From positions 1 through 45,713 of the forward strand of contig NZ_CADIKF010000059.1 of assembly GCF_902859875.1 (NCBI RefSeq): a DNA stretch of 45,713 bases. Direction: 5' to 3'. The first letter of the stretch is position 1. Each line of letters begins with the position of its first letter. Shown here piece after piece: positions 34,897 to 42,719 of this stretch. This DNA is from Paraburkholderia solisilvae (GTDB lineage Bacteria > Pseudomonadota > Gammaproteobacteria > Burkholderiales > Burkholderiaceae). Below the pieces are notes generated by a model that was not told the DNA's origin, did not search any database, and saw only the letters and a program-made list of their open reading frames with translations. Made by a program: the position numbers and the translations under genes.

Positions 34897-35163
34897 TTCA
34901 ACCCGTTCAATTGCTCAACAAAAGTTGAAAATAAATTTCATATTTCTTTCATATATAAGAAATATGAATGCATAACTATAAAAAAGGGGCAAAAATTCCC
35001 GCGTTTTAGCCTTACGAATGTAGTTTTTGCACTACATATCCCTTCGAAATTTGCAATTGTCATATTCAGTCTCATGCAATCCCGCTAAATTTGCGGTCGA
35101 CGAAAGACCTGCCAAAGAGCACGGCAACTGTCGCTCGCATCTTTTCTAAAAACGGAGAATGCA
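34897..35163 (+). promoter_or_regulatory. AT-rich promoter and leader of the porin gene
   Basis: The 270 bp before the porin are strongly AT-rich. They hold two TTTCATAT words (34936-34957), a TTGAAA at 34925-34930 and a TATAAA at 34977-34982. A perfect hairpin, ATGTAGT, spacer TTTTGC, ACTACAT, lies at 35018-35037. I cannot fix one start site. A regulated, strong porin promoter with a structured leader is likely. Confidence 0.5.
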
Positions 35164-36324
35164 TTGAACAAGAAAGTCCTGACCACGGCGCTCCTCGCAA
35201 CTGTCGCCGGCACCGCCCACGCACAAAGCAGCGTCACGCTCTACGGCCTGATCGACGCTGGTATCAGCTACGCGAACCACAGCGGCAGCAACTCGCAGAA
35301 GCTCTTCAAGTACGACGACAGCGTCTCGCAATCGAGCCGCTTCGGCCTGCGTGGCACTGAAGACCTCGGCGACGGCCTGAAGGCGATCTTCACCCTCGAA
35401 AACGGCTTTAGCAGCGCGAACGGCACCGCCAGCCAGAACGGCGCACTGTTCGGCCGTCAAGCATGGGTCGGCCTCTCGAAGGACGGCGCCGGTGCGCTGA
35501 CGTTCGGCCGCCAATATGCACTGACGGTTGACGACCTGGGTGGCCTGTTCTCGAACGGCGGCAACATGGTCGCGGGCAACTACGCGTACCACATCAACGA
35601 CCTCGACCAGTTGACGTCGAGCCGGATCAACAACTCGGTGAAGTTCAGCAGCGCGAACTTCTACGGCTTGACGTTCGGCGCGTTGTACGGCTTCTCGAAC
35701 CAGGCTGGCGCATTCGCTGGCGCACCGACGGTTGGCGCGACCACGGGTTCGTCGCGCACGTACAGCTTCGGCGCAGCCTACGCGAACGGCCCGCTCGGCC
35801 TCGGCGCAGCGTACACGGACATCCGCTTCCCGGCGCTCTCCACGCCGGCATTCCCGATTACGGCCGCAAACTTCTCCGCCGCTCCCGGCACGGGAAATAC
35901 GGTCCGCGATCTGCGTACGTTCGGTGTCGGCGCCCGTTACACGATCGGCGCAGCTACGCTGTGGGGCTTGTACACCAATACGAACCTCGAGCCGCTCACG
36001 GGCAGCTCGACGCGCTTCACCGCCTATGACGCGGGTGCCAAGTACGCGATTACGCAAGCGCTGTCGGCTCAGCTCGGCTACTCGTACATGCACCTGTCGG
36101 GCGGCGGCAACGGCCACTGGAACCAGATCAACGCAGCGGTCGACTACAACCTCAGCAAGCGTACCGACGTCTACTTCCTGACGATCTATCAGGACGCGAG
36201 CGGCAAGGTCGGCGCTGCAAACCTGCAAGCGCAGATCGGCGATACGACTTCGTTCTTCGGCAGCTCGGGCACGAACTCGCAGAACCAGCTGGCGTTCCGC
36301 GTCGGCCTGCGTCACAAGTTCTAA
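35164..36324 (+). CDS. Outer-membrane porin, OmpC-like (Gram-negative porin family)
   Basis: A 386-residue general porin. The signal peptide MNKKVLTTALLATVAGTAHA is cut after residue 20, leaving QSSVTLYGLIDAG, the standard Burkholderia-type porin start. Beta-strand patterns run through the protein, and the conserved SRFGLRGTEDLGDGLKAIF and GRQAWVGLSKDGAG blocks are present. It ends in Phe (FRVGLRHKF), the sorting signal for the outer membrane. The start codon is TTG at 35164 with GGAG 6 nt before; the nearby ATG at 35159 runs into a stop at once. A strong terminator follows at 36386. Confidence 0.95.
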   Translation: MNKKVLTTALLATVAGTAHAQSSVTLYGLIDAGISYANHSGSNSQKLFKYDDSVSQSSRFGLRGTEDLGDGLKAIFTLENGFSSANGTASQNGALFGRQAWVGLSKDGAGALTFGRQYALTVDDLGGLFSNGGNMVAGNYAYHINDLDQLTSSRINNSVKFSSANFYGLTFGALYGFSNQAGAFAGAPTVGATTGSSRTYSFGAAYANGPLGLGAAYTDIRFPALSTPAFPITAANFSAAPGTGNTVRDLRTFGVGARYTIGAATLWGLYTNTNLEPLTGSSTRFTAYDAGAKYAITQALSAQLGYSYMHLSGGGNGHWNQINAAVDYNLSKRTDVYFLTIYQDASGKVGAANLQAQIGDTTSFFGSSGTNSQNQLAFRVGLRHKF

Positions 36325-36385
36325 GCTGACTTGCGGATTGGCCTTGCGCTGCAATGCGTAGGGCCAGCCGGTCGCGAAAGCACGT

Positions 36386-36412
36386 AAAGACGCCCCGCGG
36401 GGCGTCTTTTTT
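36386..36412 (+). terminator. Strong intrinsic terminator of the porin gene
   Basis: AAAGACGCCCCG next to CGGGGCGTCTTT is a perfect 24-bp palindrome (36386-36409) ending in a T-run (TTTTTTA). This is the clearest rho-independent terminator in the window. Confidence 0.9.
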
Positions 36413-36505
36413 ATTTGTCGCGACCGTTCTCACCGACGGACGAACGCGGACCGGCGGCAAGCGGCACGCTGCCGCAAAGCCACCTCTGCGCCGCCGCTTG
36501 CCTTG

Positions 36506-36829
36506 TCAGGCGGCGAGCTTCATGCTGACGAGCCGGTTCAGGCTGACGCCCTGCTCGGCCGCCAGCATCGCGAGTGCGCGATGCTGTTCAGGCGGGATGC
36601 GTACCCGGAACTCGCCGCTATAACGCTTTTCCGCAAACGGCTCGGGAACGGATTCACCATTTTTTTTCATATCTGCGATGGTGTCGGCGACCATCGCACG
36701 GATCCCCTTCAAGGCTGCATCGGGCGAGCGTGCGAGCCAGGACAGCGACGGGAATTCCGCGCAGAGGCCAACGTGTTCGCCATCTTCCGGCGACCATGTG
36801 ACGCGGTACGTATAGTGATCAGCGGGCAT
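36506..36829 (-). CDS. hicB: HicB-family antitoxin
   Basis: A 107-residue antitoxin. The N-terminal half has the degenerate RNase H-like fold of HicB (YRVTWSPEDGEHVGLCAEFPSLSWLA, with the key EFP and the AL-GI helix). The C-terminal half has a ribbon-helix-helix DNA-binding part, FRVRIPPEQHRALAMLAAEQGVSLNRLV. The start at 36829 (MPADHYTYRV) has AAGGAG 7 nt upstream. It overlaps the hicA 3' end by 11 nt. It would neutralise HicA and bind the operator at 37076-37097. Because hicA looks broken, hicB may now be an orphan regulator. Confidence 0.85.
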   Translation of the reverse strand: MPADHYTYRVTWSPEDGEHVGLCAEFPSLSWLARSPDAALKGIRAMVADTIADMKKNGESVPEPFAEKRYSGEFRVRIPPEQHRALAMLAAEQGVSLNRLVSMKLAA

Positions 36830-37069
36830 TTTCACACTCCTTCAGCCTTTCTATGGCCTGCAATACCTGCCTAACCTGGTATGCCTTGGCCTTTCCTTTG
36901 TCATTCTGAATATTCACGCGCGGATCGCCGGGCCATGGAGTCTTGAACACCGCGTGGCTGGTGCCGGACTGCCGCGGCTTGCCGAAGATCGCTTCACACA
37001 CCCTGAATAGCGCCGCATACCTGACATTCGCAGTTCATCGCGCCTTTGTTCAAGGGTCTTCTCGTTCAT
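36819..37069 (-). pseudogene. hicA: HicA-family toxin, apparently frameshifted
   Basis: HicA is an mRNA interferase with a double-stranded-RNA-binding-like fold. The last 60 codons (from a GTG at 37001) read CEAIFGKPRQSGTSHAVFKTPW and DPRVNIQNDKGKAKAYQVRQVLQAIERL, with the catalytic-site His in SGTSHAVF. In the same frame upstream one reads TANVRYAALFRV before a TGA (37035-37037). The expected N-terminus is in another frame: the ATG at 37069 gives MNEKTLEQRRDEL. One inserted base near 37031-37034 would join them into a normal protein of about 84 residues. So the gene has lost one base, or the sequence has an error. A short toxin from the internal GTG is an alternative. Confidence 0.65.
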
Positions 37070-37075
37070 TCGAGA

Positions 37076-37097
37076 ATGGTACCACTATTGGTACCAT
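37076..37097. promoter_or_regulatory. Candidate HicB operator at the hicAB promoter
   Basis: ATGGTACCA, spacer CTAT, TGGTACCAT is a perfect inverted repeat with 9-bp arms. It ends 7 nt before the hicA ATG (minus strand). A TTGAGC with a TACCAT 17 nt on could be the promoter, with the palindrome across it. HicB proteins repress their own operon from such sites. Confidence 0.65.
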
Positions 37098-37208
37098 CGC
37101 TCAAACACCTGGCGAGTGGAGTGCTGCGTCATTTGCCCCCTTTCAGCCCGCCCGCCGTATCTGCTACCCTGCGCGCTTCGCCTCTCCTTTCGCTTCCATT
37201 TCGAGCCG

Positions 37209-37595
37209 ATGATGGACATCCCCTTCAATGAACGCGGCGTCTCGGTCACGCGCAATGCTTTGTCTGCCGCTGGCCAGGTCTTTTCGCTTCGGGAAATCGG
37301 CAGCGTGCGCGTCGTTACCGTGCCGAAGAACAAGTGGTTGCCGGTCTCCATTTCGGTGATCGGCGTGGCAGGCGCGATTGTCGGCGCAGTGTTCCGGTCG
37401 CCGGCCGGCATCGTGTGCGGCGTCATGCTGGCGGTCGTCGGCTGGCTGACGTGGATCAGCCAGGACGTCACGCACCGCCTGATCGTCGAATCCGGCGGCA
37501 AGGAGCGCGAGGCGTTGTCGAGCGTCGATCTCGAGTTCGTCGAGCGGGTCGCGCAAACCGTGCGCGACGCGCTGACGGCCGCGCCGGCAAGCTGA
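37209..37595 (+). CDS. DUF6232 family membrane protein
   Basis: A 128-residue protein with the DUF6232 pattern: an N-terminal beta-rich part (VSVTRNALSAAGQVFSLREIGSVRV), two neighbouring membrane helices at about 43-62 and 67-82 (LPVSISVIGVAGAIVGAVF and GIVCGVMLAVVGWLTWI, quoted in part), and a C-terminal cytoplasmic part. The function is unknown. The start at 37209 (MMDIPFNERG) is chosen by content; the ribosome site is weak. It is divergent from hicAB. Confidence 0.8.
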   Translation: MMDIPFNERGVSVTRNALSAAGQVFSLREIGSVRVVTVPKNKWLPVSISVIGVAGAIVGAVFRSPAGIVCGVMLAVVGWLTWISQDVTHRLIVESGGKEREALSSVDLEFVERVAQTVRDALTAAPAS

Positions 37596-37613
37596 GTGCG
37601 CAGGCGGCGTGCA

Positions 37614-37631
37614 ACGCATGCCGGCATGCGT
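37614..37631 (+). terminator. Perfect 18-bp palindrome after the DUF6232 gene
   Basis: ACGCATGCCGGCATGCGT is a perfect palindrome, 18 nt past the stop. It can form a hairpin with a CCGG loop, so a 3'-end role is likely. Nothing T-rich follows directly, although GTTAAC and TTAAC words lie at 37655-37671. Confidence 0.45.
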
Positions 37632-37767
37632 CGGCGCCGTTCCGCGTAAAAGTCGTTAACAAAAAATTAACCCGCCGCGGGCGCGCTTTTGCACTCGTTT
37701 AAGACCTGCGCGGCTAAAGTGGTCAGGTCTCAACAGCCGTGCCGTCCCCGCTCGCGTCGGCACTTCA

Positions 37768-38106
37768 ATGATGCACGAACCTGTCGCCACACTCGAACGT
37801 CCTGTCCCGCGCACGTTTTGCCCGCCGGCCAGGGCGCCTCAGTCGTCCACTTCGTTTGTCACCATCGATATCACGGTATCCGGCACCTCGTCGTCCGCCG
37901 GCCGGCGCGCGCTGCACACCGCGCTCGGCGCCAACCTTCGCCTCTATGTGATGACCATCGACAAGCGCCACGAGCGCATCACGTTTCGCGTCGAAGTCAT
38001 GTCGCGCACCGTCGAGCAGGTGATCGCCGCGCTCACCGGTGCGCTGGACCGGGCGACGATCGGCCGGGTCAGAACGACGGCGATCACCCGCCTGCAGGAC
38101 GCCTAG
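37768..38106 (+). CDS. Small protein, unknown function (possible ACT-like fold)
   Basis: A 112-residue reading frame. The first 30 residues are Pro-rich and irregular. From residue 31 the protein looks folded: FVTIDITVSGTSSSAGRRALHTALG, LRLYVMTIDKRHERITFRVEV and EQVIAALTGALDRATIGRV. The alternation of strands and helices recalls ACT or ferredoxin-like folds. The start is one of two adjacent ATGs (37768 and 37771). Codon use is like the neighbours and the frame is well away from other genes, so it is probably real. No function can be given. Confidence 0.6.
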   Translation: MMHEPVATLERPVPRTFCPPARAPQSSTSFVTIDITVSGTSSSAGRRALHTALGANLRLYVMTIDKRHERITFRVEVMSRTVEQVIAALTGALDRATIGRVRTTAITRLQDA

Positions 38107-38244
38107 CCTTCACAGATTTTTGCAGACGTACCGTGACACACCCGTAGAGTTTGCGGTTTTGTCATCGCGTGTTTCCCTCGCGCGGACCGTGCTGCCGCAA
38201 CGGGCGCCCGTCGTTGGGACACGCATAACCGCATGGTGTGTCTC

Positions 38245-39315
38245 ATGAACAGGTACTCTTCGCCGCTGCGCGCGGCGGCGCGCGCGAGCGCTGCGCTTGC
38301 CGCCGCGTTGTTCGCGCTGGCGTTCTCCGGCTGCGGCACGTCGATCGTCACGCCGACGCCGCCCGCTTCCACCGCCGGCCTCATCAACAACGGCCGCGAC
38401 GGCCTGCTGGTTCCGCTCCATGTCGAACGCAGCGACCTCGGCCATGCGCGACTCGGACTGCCGGCGCAAGTCGACGGTAAAGCGGTCTATCTGATGTTCG
38501 ATACCGGCACGCGCGGCGTGCGCGTGCTGTCGTCGGTGCTGCCGCGCACCGGCTATCCGGCCGCCGGCGCTCGCACGTCGCTGATATTTCCGACCGGCGC
38601 GCAAGCATCGGGGCCGGTCGTCACCGTGCCGTTCAGCGTGGCCGGCACGAAGCCCGTCGAGGTCGCCGCGCAATCGGTCGACGATGTGCACTGCCTGCCG
38701 GGCTGGAAACGTTGCGTCGCGATGGACGGTTATACCGGCGAATTCGGCTGGGCGTTTTCCGGCATTCTCGGCGCGGCCGCGGACGCGCCGGACGATACGT
38801 GCTGCACGCCCGCCTTGCGCGCACTGCCCGCGCGGATCGGCGAGCGATATCTCGTGCATCCGGATCTGGCGCGGCCGTATCTGGTGCTGAGTCCGTCGGA
38901 CGCGGTCGCGACCGGCTTCACGATGATGCCGCTGACGGTTGCGACGGACGGCGCGCTGCAATGGCCAACCGGCTGCGTGCAGGTGGCCGACAAGATGCGC
39001 TTTTGCGCGCCCGTTGTGTTCGCAACGGGCGGCGCCGGGATGATTCGCATCGAAACCGACAAGGCGCCTGGCTGGCTGCCCGACGACGACGACAACAAGG
39101 TGCTCGGACAAGGAAACTACGCTGTCGCGCTCGGTGTCGGCGGGTGGGTGCACCGGTTCGACGGCGCGCAGGTGACCATTGCAAAGACGCGCGCCGGCGC
39201 GAACCGCATCGTCGTCGGCCTGATGGCGCTGCAGAACATCGACTTGCTGCTCGACTTCACGAATCGGCGGCTCGGCGTGCGCGCCGCGCGGGATGTCGAG
39301 ACGATCGATGGTTAA
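38245..39315 (+). CDS. Lipoprotein with aspartic-protease-like DTG motif (DUF3443-like)
   Basis: A 356-residue exported lipoprotein. The N-terminal signal peptide ends in a lipobox-like FSGC with Cys30 as the lipidation site (the -3 residue is Phe, a little unusual). The mature protein begins with a Pro/Thr-rich linker. Residues 84-95 read LMFDTGTRGVRV: a D-T-G triad (86-88), as in DUF3443 and retropepsin-like proteins. The rest is beta-rich and Cys-containing (CLPGWKRC, CC, CVQVADKMRFC). Whether it is a protease is unknown. The start at 38245 (MNRYSS) rests on the signal peptide. Confidence 0.75.
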   Translation: MNRYSSPLRAAARASAALAAALFALAFSGCGTSIVTPTPPASTAGLINNGRDGLLVPLHVERSDLGHARLGLPAQVDGKAVYLMFDTGTRGVRVLSSVLPRTGYPAAGARTSLIFPTGAQASGPVVTVPFSVAGTKPVEVAAQSVDDVHCLPGWKRCVAMDGYTGEFGWAFSGILGAAADAPDDTCCTPALRALPARIGERYLVHPDLARPYLVLSPSDAVATGFTMMPLTVATDGALQWPTGCVQVADKMRFCAPVVFATGGAGMIRIETDKAPGWLPDDDDNKVLGQGNYAVALGVGGWVHRFDGAQVTIAKTRAGANRIVVGLMALQNIDLLLDFTNRRLGVRAARDVETIDG

Positions 39316-39357
39316 GCACGGCCGGCAGCGCTAGCAGCGCGCGCGCACGAGACAGGC

Positions 39358-39400
39358 GCGCCTCGCGTACCACGCGGGAAAGCCGTCGTACGCGAGGCGC
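39358..39400. terminator. Hairpin between convergent lipoprotein and glgP genes
   Basis: GCGCCTCGCGTAC and GTACGCGAGGCGC form a perfect 13-bp stem with a 17-nt loop, in the 124-bp gap between the two stop codons. It is likely a bidirectional terminator. Confidence 0.7.
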
Positions 39401-39439
39401 AGCGGCGCAGGCCGTCTGACAGACCGCGCCGCCTTCGCG

Positions 39440-41893
39440 TCACGCCAGATTCAGCGACTTCACCTGCCAGATATCCCGCGCGTACTCGGCAATCGTGCGA
39501 TCGGAAGAAAACTGCCCCATGCCGGCGACGTTTTCAATCGCGCTCGCCGCCCAGCCGCGCGCATCGACAAAGCGCCGGTCGACTTCATCCTGCGCCTTCG
39601 CAAACGCGGCAAAATCGGCGAGCACCATATAGTGATCGCCCCAATCGACGAGCGTGTGAAAGATGTCCGAGAAGCGCAGCGGATCGTCGGGCGAGAAAAA
39701 GCCGGTACGGATCTGGTCGAGCGCCATGCGCAGTTCGGGATCTTCCTCGTACACCTGGCGCGGCCGGTAACCCGTCGCGCGCAGGTTGTCCACTTCATCG
39801 GCGGTGTGCCCGAAGATAAAGATATTCTCGCGGCCCACCGCATCGCAGATCTCGATGTTCGCGCCGTCGAGCGTACCGATCGTCAGCGCGCCGTTCAACG
39901 CAAGCTTCATATTGCCGGTGCCCGACGCCTCGGTGCCGGCCATCGAAATCTGCTCGGACAGATCCGCGGCCGGAATGATCAGTTCTGCGACACTCACACC
40001 GTAGTTCGGCACGAACACCACCTTCAGCCGATCGCCGATCACCGGGTCGTGATTGACCTTCTCGCCGACGTCGCCGATCAATTTGATGATCGTCTTCGCC
40101 ATCCGGTAAGCGGACGCGGACTTGCCGGCAAACATCACGACGCGCGGCACCCAATCGCGTTGCGGTTCCGCGAGAATGCGGTTGTAGCGCACGATCACAT
40201 GCAGCACGTTCAGCAACTGGCGCTTGTATTCGTGAATGCGCTTGACCTGCAGATCGAACAGCGCATCCGGGTGAACCGGTATCTTCGTATGGTGCGCGAG
40301 GCGTTGCACGAGGCGCAGTTTGTTTTGCCGCTTCGCTTCGCGAAACGCATCGACGAACGCGGTATCGTGCTTCAGGTCGCGCAGCTTCGCGAGTTCGAAC
40401 AGATCGCGGCGCCAGTCCGTCCCGATCCGGTTATCGATCAGCGACGACATCGACGGGCTCGACTGTGCGAGCCAGCGCCGCGGCGTGACGCCGTTCGTCA
40501 CATTGGTGAAGCGCTCGGGGAACATGCGCGCGAAGTCCGCGAAGATATCGCGCGTCATCAACTGCGAATGCAGCTTCGACACGCCGTTCACCTTCTGGCT
40601 CGCGACAATCGCCAGGTGCGCCATCCGTACGCGGCGCTGCCCATATTCATCGACCAGCGAGATGCGGCGGATCATATCGACGTCATGGCCCGAATGATCG
40701 CTCACGCGCTTCAGGAAGTCCGCATTGATCTCGAAGATGATCTCGAGATGGCGCGGCAACAGACGCGCGAGCGTCTCGACATCCCATGTTTCAAGCGCTT
40801 CGGGCATCAGCGTGTGATTCGTGTACGAGAACACCTGCTGCACGTCTTTCCACGCCTTGTCCCACGGCACGCGATGCACGTCGACGAGCAGGCGCATCAG
40901 TTCGGGAATCGCGAGCACGGGGTGCGTGTCGTTCAGATGCACGGCCACTTTTTCCGTGAAGCGACCGAACGTGCTGTGCGTGCGCAGGTAGCGGCGAATC
41001 AGATCCTGCATCGTCGCTGATACGAAAAAATACTCCTGACGCAGCCGCAATTCGCGCCCGGCCGATGTCGAATCGTCCGGGTACAGCAGGCGCGATACGT
41101 TCTCCGACATGTTCTTCGCATCCACCGCGCGACGATAATCGCCCTGGTTGAACGCGGACAGATCGAGTTCTTCGGTTGCGCGCGCAGACCACAAACGCAG
41201 CGTGTTGGTCGCGCTCGTCGCGTAGCCCGGAATCACCGTGTCGTACGCCATCGCATTCACGTGCTGCGTTTCGATCCATTCGATATGGTCGTTGCGCTGC
41301 ACGGTGCGGCCGCCGAAATGCACGATGTACTGCACCTCGGGGCGCGGAAACTCCCACGGGTTGCCCGCGCGCAGCCAGTAGTCCGGCGTTTCGACCTGCT
41401 CGCCATCGACGATCTGCTGGCGGAACATCCCGTACTCGTAGCGAATACCGTAGCCGAAGCCGGGAATGCCGAGCGTGGCCATCGAATCGAGAAAACACGC
41501 GGCGAGCCGGCCAAGACCGCCGTTACCGAGCGCCGCATCGGGCTCGAGATCGGTCAGCGCCTCCATATCGACGCCGAGACCCGCGAGCGCTTCCTTCATC
41601 GGTTCGTAAATGCCGAGCGCGAGCAGCGCGTTGGTGAAGGTCCGGCCGATCAGAAATTCCATCGACAGGTAATACACGCGCTTCACATCCTGCTCGTATT
41701 GCTGGCGCGTGGTTTTCATCCAGCGCGTCACGAGCCGGTCACGCACGGCCAGCGCCGCGGCATGCAACCAGTCCTGAGGGCGCGCGGTGACGGCATCCTT
41801 GCCGACGCCGTACATCATGCGGTTCGAAATCGAGCGCCGCAGCGCGTCGACGGTGCTGTTGAGCTGGTCGAATTCCAGATCCACCGCTGTCAT
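39440..41893 (-). CDS. glgP: Glycogen/alpha-glucan phosphorylase
   Basis: An 817-residue PLP-dependent phosphorylase that releases glucose 1-phosphate from glycogen or maltodextrin. The PLP lysine is Lys663 (EASGTGNMKLALNG). The family blocks YYLSMEFLIGR, ALGNGGLGRLAACFLDS and VHLNDTHPVLAIPELMR are all present. The start is the ATG at 41893 (MTAVDLEFD) with GGAGG 7 nt before; the frame stays open for another 158 codons upstream, but these overlap the divergent gene and look non-coding. Length is normal (E. coli GlgP 815). MalP is the alternative name. No other glycogen genes are near. Confidence 0.94.
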   Translation of the reverse strand: MTAVDLEFDQLNSTVDALRRSISNRMMYGVGKDAVTARPQDWLHAAALAVRDRLVTRWMKTTRQQYEQDVKRVYYLSMEFLIGRTFTNALLALGIYEPMKEALAGLGVDMEALTDLEPDAALGNGGLGRLAACFLDSMATLGIPGFGYGIRYEYGMFRQQIVDGEQVETPDYWLRAGNPWEFPRPEVQYIVHFGGRTVQRNDHIEWIETQHVNAMAYDTVIPGYATSATNTLRLWSARATEELDLSAFNQGDYRRAVDAKNMSENVSRLLYPDDSTSAGRELRLRQEYFFVSATMQDLIRRYLRTHSTFGRFTEKVAVHLNDTHPVLAIPELMRLLVDVHRVPWDKAWKDVQQVFSYTNHTLMPEALETWDVETLARLLPRHLEIIFEINADFLKRVSDHSGHDVDMIRRISLVDEYGQRRVRMAHLAIVASQKVNGVSKLHSQLMTRDIFADFARMFPERFTNVTNGVTPRRWLAQSSPSMSSLIDNRIGTDWRRDLFELAKLRDLKHDTAFVDAFREAKRQNKLRLVQRLAHHTKIPVHPDALFDLQVKRIHEYKRQLLNVLHVIVRYNRILAEPQRDWVPRVVMFAGKSASAYRMAKTIIKLIGDVGEKVNHDPVIGDRLKVVFVPNYGVSVAELIIPAADLSEQISMAGTEASGTGNMKLALNGALTIGTLDGANIEICDAVGRENIFIFGHTADEVDNLRATGYRPRQVYEEDPELRMALDQIRTGFFSPDDPLRFSDIFHTLVDWGDHYMVLADFAAFAKAQDEVDRRFVDARGWAASAIENVAGMGQFSSDRTIAEYARDIWQVKSLNLA

Positions 41894-42185
41894 CGAAGCC
41901 TCCGGTAAAGCGACGCGGCGCACGCCTTGAACGCGAGCGGTAAGGCGCAGGCGGCGCGAGCCGGTCAGGTGGATAAATAAGCAGATTAGGACATTTTGCC
42001 GTGTGCCGTCACCCGCGAAGGCAAGATCACGCAATGAACATGCCGCAGCCGACGTGCCCCGCGCACCGGCCCGCCCTCGATCGCGGCCGGCCGGCTGCGC
42101 ACGCTCGCGGTGCGACCTGCAACCGGCTTGCACTAGTATGAAATTGAAAGAAGACATATCGGCGACAGCCGCGATGGAGGTCGAC

Positions 42186-42413
42186 ATGAACACGCAAGCG
42201 CTGCTCGGCGTCATCCATGCACAGGAACTGCTGATCGTGTCGTTGATTCGCACGATGCCGCCCGACGAGCGGCGCAAGATCGCCGATGAATTCCAGCAGC
42301 AGGTCGAGCTGGCCGACGCCCCGCATCTGAGTTCCGGGCACGACCGGGAAATTACCGACGCGTTCAAGGCTCATATTCGCAAGCTGTCTATCCTGCTGGC
42401 CTCCCTCAGCTAG
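42186..42413 (+). CDS. Small conserved-looking protein, unknown function
   Basis: A 75-residue protein, all helical by appearance: MNTQALLGVIHAQELLIVSL, DERRKIADEFQQQVELAD and ITDAFKAHIRKLSILLASL. GGAGG 5 nt before the ATG at 42186 decides the start; upstream in-frame codons (42138, 42003) lack a ribosome site. The helices have coiled-coil-like hydrophobic spacing. It is divergent from glgP. The function is unknown. Confidence 0.7.
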   Translation: MNTQALLGVIHAQELLIVSLIRTMPPDERRKIADEFQQQVELADAPHLSSGHDREITDAFKAHIRKLSILLASLS

Positions 42414-42719
42414 AGACAGGCGTGCCGCGTAGCGCAGGCGCGCGCGTGGCAGGGTTGACCGTTAGTTGCGTTTGGTTAGCAAACATCGCGCCGTTTGCAA
42501 CACACTCCGTGCGCGTTGTGACGCAATGTGACCCGCATCCGACGCGATCCATCTTTCGCGCCATCGCTTCGCTTGCATAAGCCTTTCATCGCATCGCGCC
42601 GCTGACTTCGCGATGTACGTAATCCAGCAGGATTTTTCTGCGTCTGCAACAATTACGAAAGTTCGCGGCGCTCCGGCATTCCGCGCGCCGCACCTCCTCT
42701 TTTCAGGCAGAACCCCGGT
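42414..42719. other. Intergenic region before the MFS gene
   Basis: About 300 bp without a gene. GCAAAC, 8 nt, GTTTGC (42479-42498) is a small inverted repeat that might be an operator for the MFS exporter gene. No clear promoter is seen. Confidence 0.5.

Noticed and set aside
39440..42367. 975-codon open frame starting 158 codons before glgP
   Set aside because: The GlgP family start and a GGAGG site are at 41893; the upstream extension overlaps the divergent gene at 42186-42413 and has no family features.
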